Source of the DNA: DATDAH01 sp963792205
GTDB lineage: Bacteria; Actinomycetota; Acidimicrobiia; Acidimicrobiales; DATDAH01
Assembly: GCA_963792205.1 (NCBI GenBank)
Contig: CAWBVI010000002.1
Span: 496,001 to 560,000 of the forward strand
Length of the DNA stretch: 64,000 nt
Direction of reading: 5' to 3'
The notes under the pieces were generated by a model. It ran no database searches, was not told the origin of the DNA, and was given only the letters and a program-made list of their open reading frames with translations. Below, one piece after another: positions 33,880 through 42,531 of the stretch (position 1 is the first letter of the stretch; each line of letters starts with the position of its first letter). A program made the translations under genes and the position numbers.

Positions 33880-35144
33880 TCAGCCCGGGCGGACGTCGAC
33901 AGCGACCACCGTGGCGAGGTCGTCGATCAGGTCGGCGCCGACCTCGATCTTGACCTCGCCGTGGGGGTCGCTGTTGAAGAGGCCGTCGAGGACGGAGCGT
34001 CCGGGTCGACCACTCCAGCTCCCGGCCGCTTGCGAGCTCGACGACCCGCTCGACGCGCTTGATGGGCACGCCGCGCACGGTCACCGAGTCGTAGGGACGG
34101 GCGAGGCACATCAGGAAGACGCGGTCGCCGCTGCGGGTCGACGGGCCGTACCACTGCCAGGGCTCGAGGCCGGACGTGGTGTCGTGGATGGCCTCGCCGT
34201 AGCGGTCCATCCAGGCGGCGACCTCGGCCAGCCGGGAGGCCTCCTCCGGGATCGAGTGAGCCGTCGCCCCGGGGGCCGACGTTGAGCAGCAGGTTGCCGC
34301 CCTTGCCGACCGTCTCGCACAGCGCGTGGACCAGGTCCCGGGACGACTTCCAGTCCTGGTCGCCGGGGACCCAGCCCCAGCTCTCGTTCATGGTGAGGCA
34401 GGTCTCCCACCGGCCGTCGGGCGCGGTGGGTGGGACGAACTGCTCGGGGGTCGTGTAGTCGCCGACGCTCGGCAGCCGCTCGTTCAGCAGGATGCCGGGC
34501 TGCAGCTCCCGGATGAGGGCCTCCAGCTCGGCGGCCCGCCACTCCTCGGCCGACCGCTCCCAGCCGCCGTCGAACCACAGCACGCTGATCTCGCCGTAGT
34601 CCGTGAGCAGCTCGCGGACCTGGCCGAAGAGGTCGTCGACGTAGCGGGCCCACGCCTCAGCGTCGGGCCGGGGGTAGGCGACGAGGAGGTAGGGCCGGTC
34701 CTCGTCCCCGAACGCGGGGTAGTCGGGGTGGTGCCAGTCCGAGAGCGACAGGTAGAAGCCGACCCGGAGCCCCTCGGCCCGGCAGGCGTCGACGAACTCG
34801 GCGACGAGGTCCCGGTCGAGGCCGGAGTCGGCCACGCCGAGCGAGGTGTGGGCGCTCGGCCAGAGGGCATACCCGTCGTGGTGCCGGGTGGTCAGGACGG
34901 CGTAGCGAGCTCCGGCCGCGGCCGCCGCCGCGCACCAGGTCCGGGCCGCGTCCGGGCCGGGAGCGAAGTCGGCGACCGAGGCGTAGTACTCGGCCACCGT
35001 GCACGCGCCCGAGTGCGGGAGCACCGGCCCGCCGCCGACCAGGGGCCACGAGAGCTCCCGGCCGGCGGCGGACGAGTGGTTCCAGTGGACGAAGAGGCCC
35101 AACCCGGCACTGTCGAACCAGTCCTTCCCTCCGTCCCCCAGCAC
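33880..35144 (-). pseudogene. Alpha-L-fucosidase (GH29), two apparent frameshifts
   Basis: The N-terminal two-thirds read as GH29: GLGLFVHWNHSSAAGRELSW, TTRHHDGYALWPSAHTS and ISVLWFDGGWERS with the nucleophile Asp. The frame slips after GNLLLNVGPRGDGSLDP (GGG at 34248-34250). It resumes as MDRYGEAIHDTTSGLEPWQW and slips again near 34003-34005, ending with FNSDPHGEVKIEVGADL. Removing one base at each point gives 1263 nt, exactly 421 codons. GTG 35144 is the start because a TACGGT hexamer lies 6 nt upstream. No signal peptide is seen. It removes terminal alpha-L-fucose if intact. Confidence 0.83.
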
Positions 35145-35150
35145 GCCGGG

Positions 35151-35156
35151 ACCGTA
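35151..35156 (-). promoter_or_regulatory. -10 element TACGGT, leaderless start of fucosidase
   Basis: Read on the minus strand, TACGGT is followed by 6 nt and then the GTG at 35144. This spacing decides the start of the fucosidase gene. Confidence 0.5.
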
Positions 35157-35195
35157 GTAGAACGAGTTCCAGTTCGCGAGAGGGGGACGAAGCCG

Positions 35196-36299
35196 TTGAA
35201 GTTCGCGCTGTTCTACGAGATCCCGGTGCCGCAGCCGTGGGGTCCCGATGACGAGTACGAGGCCTACCACCACACCATCGAGCAGGCCGTGGCGGGGGAG
35301 AAGGCCGGCTTCCACGCGTTCTGGACCGTCGAGCACCACTTCCTCGACGAGTACTCGCACTGCTCCAACCCCGAGGTCCTGTACGGCGCCATCGCCGCCC
35401 ACACCGAGCGCATCCGCCTCGGCTACGGCGTGCGCCTCATGCCCAAGCCGTACAACCACCCGGTGCGGACCGCCGAGTCGGTGGCCGTGCTCGACCTCAT
35501 CTCGAACGGCCGGGTCGACTTCGGCACCGGCCGCTCGTCGACCCGGGCCGAGCTCGAGGGCTTCGGCGTCGACGTCGAGACCGCCCGCGAGCAGTGGGCG
35601 GAGGCCATCGGCCACGTCGTCGGCTGCTGGACGAACGAGGAGTACGAGTTCGAGGGCACCCACTGGTCGATGCCGAAGCGCAACGTCCACCCCAAGCCCC
35701 GGCAGAAGCCCCACCCGCCGATCTGGGGCGCCACGAGCAGCGAGAGCGGCCACTACGAGGTGGGCAAGGCGGGCATCGGCCTCTGCTCGTTCACGGTGGG
35801 CGTCCCGCCCGAGGAGCTCGTCCCCCGCATCGAGCACTACCGCCGGGGGCAGTCCGACTGCGAGCAACCGCTGGGCGCCTTCCGCAACGAGCAGGTGGCG
35901 ACCTTCACCATGGTCCTGTGCGCCCCCACCAACGAGGAGGCCGACGACGCGGCGCGGGAGTCCTTCGAGTGGTACCCGGCGGCCGGCGCCCGGCTGATCG
36001 GGAGCGTGGCCCAGTGGCTGGAGGAGAAGCAGCAGGCCCTGGGCACCTACGAGTACGCCGCCAACGCCAAGAAGCTGGACGACGAGGGGACCCTCGACCT
36101 GCTCACCTACGAGTACGTGCGGGACTCGGGCTCGGCCGTGGTGGGCGACCCGGCCCGCTGCCTGGAGATGGCCCGGCGCTACGAGGAGGTCGGGGTGGAC
36201 CTGCTCCTGTGCCTGGTCAACCCCTACAAGGTCGGCCACGAACAGGTCATGCAGACCATCGAGCTCATGGGCGAGCACGTCATCCCGCACTTCGACTGA
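35196..36299 (+). CDS. Luciferase-like (LLM) flavin oxidoreductase
   Basis: A 367-residue LLM-family enzyme: LKFALFYEIPVPQPWGPDDE, FWTVEHHFLDEYSHCSNPEV, GRVDFGTGRSSTRAELEGFG and EVGVDLLLCLVNPY. It starts at TTG 35196, supported by an agggggac ribosome site and by alignment with the paralogue at 23347-24516, which begins MKLDLLYEIDVPAPWG. The next gene starts inside its stop (TGATG), so it is operonic with a sulfotransferase and a third LLM enzyme. Flavin or F420 cofactor; substrate unknown. Confidence 0.85.
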   Translation: MKFALFYEIPVPQPWGPDDEYEAYHHTIEQAVAGEKAGFHAFWTVEHHFLDEYSHCSNPEVLYGAIAAHTERIRLGYGVRLMPKPYNHPVRTAESVAVLDLISNGRVDFGTGRSSTRAELEGFGVDVETAREQWAEAIGHVVGCWTNEEYEFEGTHWSMPKRNVHPKPRQKPHPPIWGATSSESGHYEVGKAGIGLCSFTVGVPPEELVPRIEHYRRGQSDCEQPLGAFRNEQVATFTMVLCAPTNEEADDAARESFEWYPAAGARLIGSVAQWLEEKQQALGTYEYAANAKKLDDEGTLDLLTYEYVRDSGSAVVGDPARCLEMARRYEEVGVDLLLCLVNPYKVGHEQVMQTIELMGEHVIPHFD

Positions 36300-37546
36300 T
36301 GTCGACGACCGAGTGGACGGTCCACAACGCGGTCGCCGACCCCAAGCCGCTGCGGGCCTTCAACACGGTCCTCGGCCTCGGCGGCGGCCGAGTGGCCGAC
36401 CGCCTCTTCTCCCTCGATCCGGCCGACCTCTGTGCCGCCGCCCGCAAGCAGTCGGGCCTCGACGACCTCGGGCCGCCGACCTTCTGGGACGGCCTGGTGG
36501 CCTTCACCGGCGCCTTCGAGGAGGAGGCTCGGCCCCACGCGCTGGGTCGCATGGCCATGCGCCAGCAGCTGGTGGCCGCCCTCGCCGCCCGGGCCCGGGT
36601 CTACGCCTGGGCGGCCGAGCACCCGGAGGCCATGGCCAAGTCGGTCGCCCCACCGCTGATGATCTGCGGCCTGCCCCGGACGGGAACGACCTACATCTCC
36701 TTCCTGTTCGGCGCCGACCCCCACAACCGGACACTGCGCTACTTCGAGGCACCCGACCCCGCGCCGCCGCCGGTCCCGGGTCGGGAGGCGGACGACCCCC
36801 GGATGGCGGCCTCGTACAAGCAGCTCGAAGGGCTGGCCAAGCTGGCCCCGGGCTTCCAGGCCATGCACCCGATGGAGCCGGATGCGGCCACCGAGGTGGT
36901 GACCCTCCACGTCCACGAGATGACCAGCGTCCAGTTGGAGACCCAGGGCCACGTCCCGTCCTACGCCGCCTGGATCAACCGGCAGGACCTGCACGGGGTC
37001 TACCGCTACGAGGAGCTGGCGCTGAAGGTGCTCCAGCACGGCTACGACATCGACCGCTGGAACCTCAAGACGCCGGCCTACCTCATGGCCTTCGACGCCA
37101 TCTTCGACGTGTACCCGGACGCCCGCATGGTCTGGACCCACCGCGATCCCGCTGAGGTCGTGGTCTCGATCGCCAGCCTCAACACCGCCCTGCACCGGGT
37201 GTCGTCCTACGAGGTCGACCCGCTGGTCGTCGCCGAGCACTGGTGCGAGCGCCTCGCCGGCATGGTCGACCGCGCCATGGCCTACGTCGACGCCCACCCC
37301 GACGCGCCGATCACCCACCTGGCCTACGACGAGCTGGTGGCCGACCCGGTCGGCTCGGTCGACCGGGTCTACGCCGACCTCGGCTACGAGCTGAGCGACG
37401 AGGCCCGGGCCGCGGTCACGGCGGCGACCGGGCACCATCGCCAGGATCGCCACGGCCGTCACCGCTACCGGGCCGAGGACTTCCAGCTCGACCCTGCCAA
37501 GATCCGCGAACGGTTCGCGGCCTACTGCGCGAGGTTCGACACGTGA
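36299..37546 (+). CDS. Sulfotransferase family protein
   Basis: A 415-residue PAPS-type sulfotransferase: PLMICGLPRTGTTYISFLF (5'-phosphosulfate loop, near residue 120), MVWTHRDPAEVVVSIASL (3'-phosphate binding) and ITHLAYDELVADP. Proteins of this size are common in actinobacteria with sterol or lipid metabolism and are often annotated only as sulfotransferases. ATG 36299 and the following GTG 37543 both overlap neighbouring genes, so it is translated with the flanking LLM oxidoreductases. Confidence 0.86.
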   Translation: MSTTEWTVHNAVADPKPLRAFNTVLGLGGGRVADRLFSLDPADLCAAARKQSGLDDLGPPTFWDGLVAFTGAFEEEARPHALGRMAMRQQLVAALAARARVYAWAAEHPEAMAKSVAPPLMICGLPRTGTTYISFLFGADPHNRTLRYFEAPDPAPPPVPGREADDPRMAASYKQLEGLAKLAPGFQAMHPMEPDAATEVVTLHVHEMTSVQLETQGHVPSYAAWINRQDLHGVYRYEELALKVLQHGYDIDRWNLKTPAYLMAFDAIFDVYPDARMVWTHRDPAEVVVSIASLNTALHRVSSYEVDPLVVAEHWCERLAGMVDRAMAYVDAHPDAPITHLAYDELVADPVGSVDRVYADLGYELSDEARAAVTAATGHHRQDRHGRHRYRAEDFQLDPAKIRERFAAYCARFDT

Positions 37547-38373
37547 AGTTCGGGATCACGATGTTCCCCACCGACAAGTCCATCGGGCCGATCGAGCTGG
37601 CCCGGGCCTGTGAGGACCGGGGCTTCTTCTCCCTCTACGTGCCCGAGCACACCCACATCCCCGCCAGCCGGAAGACGCCGGCGCCGGCCGGGGAGCCGCT
37701 GGGCGAGGAGTACTACCGCGCCCTCGACCCCTTCGTCGCCTTGACGGCCGCCGCCGCCGTCACCGAGAACCTCCGGGTGGGCACCGGCATCGCCCTGGTC
37801 GCCCAGCGCGACCCCATCGTCACGGCCAAGGCGGTGGCGTCGCTCGACTTCGTCTCCGGCGGCCGCTTCGTGTTCGGCATCGGCTTCGGCTGGAACGTCG
37901 AAGAGCTGGCCGACCACGGCGTCGCCTTCGCCGAGCGCCGGGCCGTCGTGCAGGAGCGGATCGAAGCCATGAAGGCCATCTGGACCGAGGAGGAGGCGGC
38001 CTACTCCGGTCAGCACGTCGAGCTCCCGCCGACCTTCTCGTGGCCCAAGCCGGTCCAGCAGCCCCACCCGCCGATCCTGCTCGGGGGCGGGGGCGGGCCC
38101 AAGCTGTTCGAGGCCATCGCCGCCTACGGCGACGGGTGGATCCCGATCGGCGGGGCGGGGGTACGCCGGTCGCTGCCCGACCTGCACGCGGCCATGGAGG
38201 CCGCCGGCCGCGACCCGGCCGAGCTCACGATCATCCCGTTCGGCGTGCTGCCCGACGCCGAGAAGCTCGCCTACTACGAGGAGAGCGGCTACGACGAGGT
38301 CGTCTTCCGCATCCCGCCGGCGCCGGCCGACAAGGTCCTCCCGATCATGGACCGCCTGGCGGGGTTCGTCTGA
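37543..38373 (+). CDS. LLM-class, probably F420-dependent, oxidoreductase
   Basis: A 276-residue LLM protein, shorter than the two paralogues in the window: VKFGITMFPTDKSIGPIELA, FFSLYVPEHTHIPASRKTP, VASLDFVSGGRFVFGIGFGW and PPILLGGGGGPKLFEAIAAY. The SGGRxxFGIGxGW pattern is common in F420-dependent members. GTG start overlapping the sulfotransferase stop (GTGA). Cofactor assignment is by family resemblance; the substrate is unknown. Confidence 0.86.
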   Translation: MKFGITMFPTDKSIGPIELARACEDRGFFSLYVPEHTHIPASRKTPAPAGEPLGEEYYRALDPFVALTAAAAVTENLRVGTGIALVAQRDPIVTAKAVASLDFVSGGRFVFGIGFGWNVEELADHGVAFAERRAVVQERIEAMKAIWTEEEAAYSGQHVELPPTFSWPKPVQQPHPPILLGGGGGPKLFEAIAAYGDGWIPIGGAGVRRSLPDLHAAMEAAGRDPAELTIIPFGVLPDAEKLAYYEESGYDEVVFRIPPAPADKVLPIMDRLAGFV

Positions 38374-38375
38374 GC

Positions 38376-38732
38376 TCAGTCCAGCAGCGCTTCGACGTTC
38401 TCCGGGGGCCGGCCGATGACGGCCTTGTCGCCGCGCAGGACGATGGGACGCTGCATGAGCGCGGGGTGGGCGAGGAGCACCTCGACCACCTGCTCCTTGG
38501 TCTGCACGTCGGCGTTGGTCAGGCCGGCCTCCTTGAAGGCCGGGTCCCGGCGCACCAGGTCGCTCGGCTCGGCGTCCACCCGGTCGACGATGCGCTCGAG
38601 CGTCGCCCGGTCGGGCGGGGCCTCCTTGTACAGCACGACCTCGGCCTCCACCCCCCGTTCCTGGAGGATCTCCATCGCCCCCCGGGACTTGGAGCAGCTC
38701 GGGTTGTGGAAGATGACGAGGTCGTCGGCCAT
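38376..38732 (-). CDS. arsC: ArsC-type arsenate reductase/Spx-family thioredoxin-fold protein
   Basis: A 118-residue protein with the glutaredoxin-linked ArsC pattern: VIFHNPSCSKSRGAMEIL (catalytic Cys12 in HNPxCSKSR), ITL-like spacing, and RPIVLRGDKAVIGRPPE with the conserved Arg near the end. It reduces arsenate to arsenite if it is a true ArsC; no arsenic efflux or ArsR gene sits beside it. It stands alone, divergent from the KstR gene and ending 2 bp from the LLM stop. Confidence 0.85.
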   Translation of the reverse strand: MADDLVIFHNPSCSKSRGAMEILQERGVEAEVVLYKEAPPDRATLERIVDRVDAEPSDLVRRDPAFKEAGLTNADVQTKEQVVEVLLAHPALMQRPIVLRGDKAVIGRPPENVEALLD

Positions 38733-38752
38733 GGCCAGAAGCTACCGAAAAC

Positions 38753-38766
38753 TAGAATCGGTTCCA
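38753..38766. promoter_or_regulatory. KstR-type operator TAGAATCGGTTCCA (auto-regulatory)
   Basis: Fits TnnAACnnGTTnnA with one change (AAT for AAC). It abuts the GTG of the kstR-like gene and its left half, TAGAAT, also reads as a -10 element 8 nt from the start, so a bound repressor would block its own leaderless promoter. Confidence 0.65.
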
Positions 38767-39345
38767 GTGGCTGATCTGACCGTCGCCGACCTCACCGTGA
38801 GCCAGGCGGCGCGCCGCCAGCGGGTCATCGACGCCGCCCTGAGCCTCGGCTCGGAAGGCGGCTACGAGGCGGTCCAGATGCGGGACGTCGCCCGCACCGC
38901 GGGGGTGGCCCTCGGGACGATCTACCGCTACTTCACCTCGAAGGACCACCTCCTCGCCGCCGCCATGGTCGACTGGACCGCTGAGCTCGAGCACCGGCTG
39001 GCCCAGCGCGCCACCGCCAACGGCTCGGCCGCCGACTCGGTCGTCGCCGTCATCCGGCTGGCGACCCGCCCGATGGAGCGCGACCCCCTGCTGGCGTCGG
39101 CCATGGTGCAGGCCGCGGCGGCCAACGAGCCGTCGGTCACCGCCTGCCAGCAGCTGACCACCGCCACCATCGAGCGCATCCTCACCCACGCCATGGACGG
39201 CACCGATCCCGAGACCAAGGTGCGCACGGCCCGGGTCCTGGGTCACGTCTGGAACTCCTGCGTCCTGCGCTGGGCCAACGGCTACGAGGCCGTGGGCCAG
39301 ATCGGCGACGACCTCGAGGACGCCGCCCGCCTGCTGTTGGATTGA
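38767..39345 (+). CDS. kstR: KstR-like TetR repressor of sterol catabolism
   Basis: A 192-residue TetR regulator. The DNA-binding region, residues 15-60 (RQRVIDAALSLGSEGGYEAV, then MRDVARTAGVALGTIYRYF), is nearly the KstR signature GGYEAVQMR-VA-GT-YRYF-SK-HLL of mycobacteria. The ligand domain ends RVLGHVWNSCVLRWANG and DDLEDAARLLLD. KstR represses cholesterol catabolic genes and is released by 3-oxo-cholestenoyl-CoA-type ligands. GTG 38767 directly follows a KstR-type box, and two more boxes lie before ACAD genes at 27611 and 41319. Identity as a functional KstR is inferred. Confidence 0.85.
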   Translation: MADLTVADLTVSQAARRQRVIDAALSLGSEGGYEAVQMRDVARTAGVALGTIYRYFTSKDHLLAAAMVDWTAELEHRLAQRATANGSAADSVVAVIRLATRPMERDPLLASAMVQAAAANEPSVTACQQLTTATIERILTHAMDGTDPETKVRTARVLGHVWNSCVLRWANGYEAVGQIGDDLEDAARLLLD

Positions 39346-39376
39346 GTGGCTTCGCTCGCCCGCGGCGGCACCGGGC

Positions 39377-40249
39377 TCAGATGAACCCGGGTTGGGCGAA
39401 GGCGGGGTCGGGATAGGAGTAGAAGCCCTGGCCGGTGGCAACACCGAGGCGACCCTGCTGGATGAACTCCTCGTCGAGGTACCGGGCCGACTCGGTCGCA
39501 CCGATCAACGTGGCGACGTGGTGCACGACGCCGAGGCCCATGCGATCCATCATCCCGAACGGGCCCAGTCCACTCTGCATGGTGATCATCCAGGTCCGAT
39601 CGATGCTCTCGACGTCGCTCACGCCGCTCACCAGCAGGTCCAAGGCCGCGGTGCACCACGGCACGAGGAGGCTGTTGATGATGTAGCCCTCCTGCTCCTT
39701 GCGAATGGGGATGGGTACCAGGCCGATCTCCTCGGCGAAGGTCAACACCTGCTCGAAGAGGTCCGGATCGGTGCCGGGGTGGCCCATGACCTCGCCGATG
39801 TTGGCGTCCCACACGCCGATGGCGAAGTGAAGGGCCAGGAACCGATCCGGCCGGTCGACGAACCCCATGAGCTGGCTCGGCGCCAGGGTGGACGTGTTGG
39901 TGGTGAAGACGGTGTGCGCCGGCGCGTGCTTCGAGGCCTCCCGCCAGAAGGACTCCTTGATGGCCAGAGCCTCGGGCACCGACTCGCTGATCAGGTCGGC
40001 CTCGCCCACCGCCATGGGCAGGTCCTCGGTGTACGTGAGGCGGGCGAAGGTGTCGTCGACCTGCTCCCGGGTGGCGCCGCGCCGCTCCACGAAGTGCTCG
40101 CCGTACTGCTGGTGGAACTTCTTCCCCGCCTCCAGACCGGCGGGGAAGGCGTCGTACACGGTCACCTGCTTGCCGTGGAAGGCCATCTGCCAGGCGACCT
40201 GGGAGCCCATGGTGCCGGCGCCGGCGGTGGTGATCCGTTCGAAGCTCAC
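39377..40249 (-). CDS. 3-hydroxyacyl-CoA dehydrogenase
   Basis: A 290-residue L-3-hydroxyacyl-CoA dehydrogenase: ITTAGAGTMGSQVAWQMAFHG (NAD loop), FTTNTSTLAPSQLMG, and RFLALHFAIGVWDANIGEV, where His is the catalytic base; the usual HFFNPPxxMxLVE is altered. The C-terminal domain has EGYIINSLLVPWCTAALDLL and ATGQGFYSYPDP. The GTG start overlaps the upstream unknown gene by 4 bp. It diverges from the igr-like operon, so it may supply the beta-oxidation step of side-chain breakdown. Confidence 0.88.
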   Translation of the reverse strand: MSFERITTAGAGTMGSQVAWQMAFHGKQVTVYDAFPAGLEAGKKFHQQYGEHFVERRGATREQVDDTFARLTYTEDLPMAVGEADLISESVPEALAIKESFWREASKHAPAHTVFTTNTSTLAPSQLMGFVDRPDRFLALHFAIGVWDANIGEVMGHPGTDPDLFEQVLTFAEEIGLVPIPIRKEQEGYIINSLLVPWCTAALDLLVSGVSDVESIDRTWMITMQSGLGPFGMMDRMGLGVVHHVATLIGATESARYLDEEFIQQGRLGVATGQGFYSYPDPAFAQPGFI

Positions 40250-41208
40250 GGTTCCGCTGGAAGCGGCAGAACGCAGGGCTTCGACGCGTAGGCGTTCGCT
40301 CCGTCGAGGATGCGGCGCAGGCTGGCGTCGACCACCCGCACGTCGGTCTCGAGCCTCCGGAAGCGCGGGACGATGCACGTCACGACCCACCGCCAGCGGT
40401 CGTCGAAGCGGGTGATCCTCGGCCAGGCGTGGGCCCGCAGGGTCTGCGGGATCCCCCGCCCGAGCGCGTAGCCGTAGAAGGAGGAGAAGTACGAGAGCTC
40501 CTGCCGCACGCCACGAACCTCGAAGCTCAGGGCCGAGCCCATGGAGATGACCCTGGCGAACGCGCACGACAGGCGGTCGAGGTGGGGCTGCACCAGGGCG
40601 CGCTGCTCGTGCTGGAGGAGCTGGATGTTGCCCTCCCAGATCAGGTCGACCGCCTCCTGTCGATCCGCCGCCAGCGCCGATCGGTCCTCCAGGACACGAC
40701 GTCCTCGGTCGATCGCCTCGAATCCGGAGAGGATCGGCGCATGGGCACGTTCAGGCCCAAGCAGTCGACGCAGCTGCTCGATCCCGTCGTCCACGGAGCT
40801 GTAGGCGAGGTGCGCCCAGAAGATGTCGTCGAAGATGCCGTTGTTGGTCGCCCGGATGGTGTCCACGTCCTCCAGGAGCAGCACCCTCCGACGACCCAGG
40901 CTGTGAGGGATGTCCGCGTAGCCGGTTCGATCGGTGTCCAGCCGGAACGGATAGAGCGCGAGGCGGGCGTGGTGCGACGCGAACGCCGCCATCCCGGCCC
41001 ACTTGAAGCACGTGGGCAGGTGCTTGTAGATCCAGGCGTAGCGAGACGAGATCTCGAGGTTGCGGTGGAACACACACGGCTGATCGGTCAGAAGGCCCTC
41101 GGCCAGCGCCTTCCAGCCGGCGATCGACTCCGGCGTCCCAGTTTGCAGGACGAGCTCGCCGGGCGTGGGGGCCAGCTCGTCCGCGGTGATCAGCTCCACG
41201 ACGACCAA
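40246..41208 (-). CDS. Unknown conserved protein, coupled to hydroxyacyl-CoA dehydrogenase
   Basis: A 320-residue soluble, Trp- and His-rich protein without signal peptide or membrane segment. Notable stretches are CVFHRNLEISSRYAWIYKHL, FKWAGMAAFASHHARLAL, IRATNNGIFDDIFWAHLAYS and DLIWEGNIQLLQHEQRALVQ. It weakly recalls DUF2515-type proteins, but I cannot assign it. The start is TTG 41208 or GTG 41199. The stop overlaps the dehydrogenase GTG (GTGA). The KstR box at 41293 lies 85 bp upstream in the divergent promoter region, so it may be part of the sterol regulon. Confidence 0.72.
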   Translation of the reverse strand: MVVVELITADELAPTPGELVLQTGTPESIAGWKALAEGLLTDQPCVFHRNLEISSRYAWIYKHLPTCFKWAGMAAFASHHARLALYPFRLDTDRTGYADIPHSLGRRRVLLLEDVDTIRATNNGIFDDIFWAHLAYSSVDDGIEQLRRLLGPERAHAPILSGFEAIDRGRRVLEDRSALAADRQEAVDLIWEGNIQLLQHEQRALVQPHLDRLSCAFARVISMGSALSFEVRGVRQELSYFSSFYGYALGRGIPQTLRAHAWPRITRFDDRWRWVVTCIVPRFRRLETDVRVVDASLRRILDGANAYASKPCVLPLPAEP

Positions 41209-41292
41209 TCATCGCGCTGGTCCGGTGCGATCGCATCGCCTACCGCGTCGTCCGCGGCGGAGTGCTCGACGGAGCCACTTCGCGTCGCGACG

Positions 41293-41306
41293 CAGAACGC
41301 GTTCTA
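41293..41306. promoter_or_regulatory. KstR-type operator CAGAACGCGTTCTA
   Basis: Contains the perfect 12-bp palindrome AGAACGCGTTCT and fits TnnAACnnGTTnnA at all fixed bases but the first. It lies in the divergent region and ends 12 bp before the GTG at 41319. TAGCAT (41305-41310), overlapping its edge, is the probable -10 element for a leaderless transcript. Confidence 0.75.
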
Positions 41307-41318
41307 GCATCGGCACCC

Positions 41319-42530
41319 GTGGACTTCGACGACACCCCGGAAGAAGCTGCCTTCCGGTCCGAAGCCCGGGCCTGGTTGGAGGCCCACGCGGAGCCCCGGC
41401 GTCCGGATGCCCGCCCGTCCCTGGCCGCGGCCAACGACGAGGGCCACGTCGAGCGCTGCCGCAGCTGGCAGCGCTCGCTCTACGACGGCGGGTGGGCCGG
41501 CATCACCTGGCCGAAGGCCAACGGCGGCCGCGGCGGCACGCCCAACGAGGCCCGCATCTTCGCCCAGGAGCAGCTGAAGTTCGACGTCTCGACCGGGATC
41601 TTCGCGGTGGCCGTCGGGATGGTGGGACCGACCCTGATCGCCCACGGCACGCCCGAGCAGCAAGAGCGCTACCTCGACCCCATGCTCCGGGGCGACGAGA
41701 TCTGGTGCCAGCTCTTCAGCGAGCCCGGGGCCGGCTCCGACCTGGCGGGCCTGCGCACGAGAGCGGTCCGCGACGGCGACACCTGGATCGTGAACGGCCA
41801 GAAGGTCTGGACCTCGGGGGCCCACAACAGCGACGTCGCCATCCTGCTGGCCCGCACCGACCCCGACGCCACCAAGCACGCCGGCATCACCTACTTCCTG
41901 GTCGACATGGCCACGCCGGGCATCGACGTCCGGCCGCTGCGCCAGATCACCGGGCACGCCCACTTCAACGAGGTCTTCCTCACCGACGTGGCCATCCCGG
42001 CCGAGAACGTCGTCGGCGAGGTCGACGGCGGCTGGGGCGTCGCCGTCACCACGATGGCCAACGAACGGTCGCTCATCGGCGGGGGTGGGACCTCCACCGG
42101 CGTCGACCAGCTGGTCGACCTCGCCCGCAGCTTCGGCCGGACGGGCGACCCCGGCGTCCGCCAGGAGCTCGCCCGGGCCTACACCCGGCTGCGCCTGCTC
42201 GAGTTCCTCGGCTACCGGGCCCAGACCGCGCTCAGCCAGGGCCGCATGCCGGGGCCCGAGGCGTCGGTCATGAAGCTGGCCATCTCCAACCACGTCGAGC
42301 AGACCGGCGACCTGCTCATGGCCCTCGAAGGACCGTTCGCCACCTTCTACGGCGCGGACGCCCCACGCGACCAGCTGGCCCAGTACCAGTTCCTCGGCCA
42401 GTGGTCGATGCGCATCGGCGGGGGGACCGACCAGGTCCAGCGCAACGTGATCGGTGAGCGGGTGTTGGGTCTGCCACGCGAGGCCCGAGCCGACAAGGAC
42501 GTCCCGTTCAAGGACCTGCGGGGAGCCTGA
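41319..42530 (+). CDS. Acyl-CoA dehydrogenase (FadE26/FadE17-like)
   Basis: A 403-residue ACAD: WAGITWPKANGGRGG, CQLFSEPGAGSDLAGLRTRA, NGQKVWTSGAHNSDVA and the C-terminal RIGGGTDQVQRNVIGERVLG. The Glu of TMANERSLIGG is placed like the catalytic Glu of ChsE4 (FadE26); Gly replaces the MCAD-type Glu before GT. GTG 41319 is chosen over ATG 41262 because the KstR box and -10 element lie between them. First gene of the igr-like operon; the next gene follows 1 bp after its stop. Confidence 0.9.
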   Translation: MDFDDTPEEAAFRSEARAWLEAHAEPRRPDARPSLAAANDEGHVERCRSWQRSLYDGGWAGITWPKANGGRGGTPNEARIFAQEQLKFDVSTGIFAVAVGMVGPTLIAHGTPEQQERYLDPMLRGDEIWCQLFSEPGAGSDLAGLRTRAVRDGDTWIVNGQKVWTSGAHNSDVAILLARTDPDATKHAGITYFLVDMATPGIDVRPLRQITGHAHFNEVFLTDVAIPAENVVGEVDGGWGVAVTTMANERSLIGGGGTSTGVDQLVDLARSFGRTGDPGVRQELARAYTRLRLLEFLGYRAQTALSQGRMPGPEASVMKLAISNHVEQTGDLLMALEGPFATFYGADAPRDQLAQYQFLGQWSMRIGGGTDQVQRNVIGERVLGLPREARADKDVPFKDLRGA

Positions 42531-42531
42531 C

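Noticed and set aside
38376..38732. Arsenic resistance operon around ArsC
   Set aside because: No ArsR with a metal site, ArsB/Acr3 or ArsA gene is present. The only ArsR-type gene (55062) belongs to the SRPBCC pair and lacks Cys ligands.
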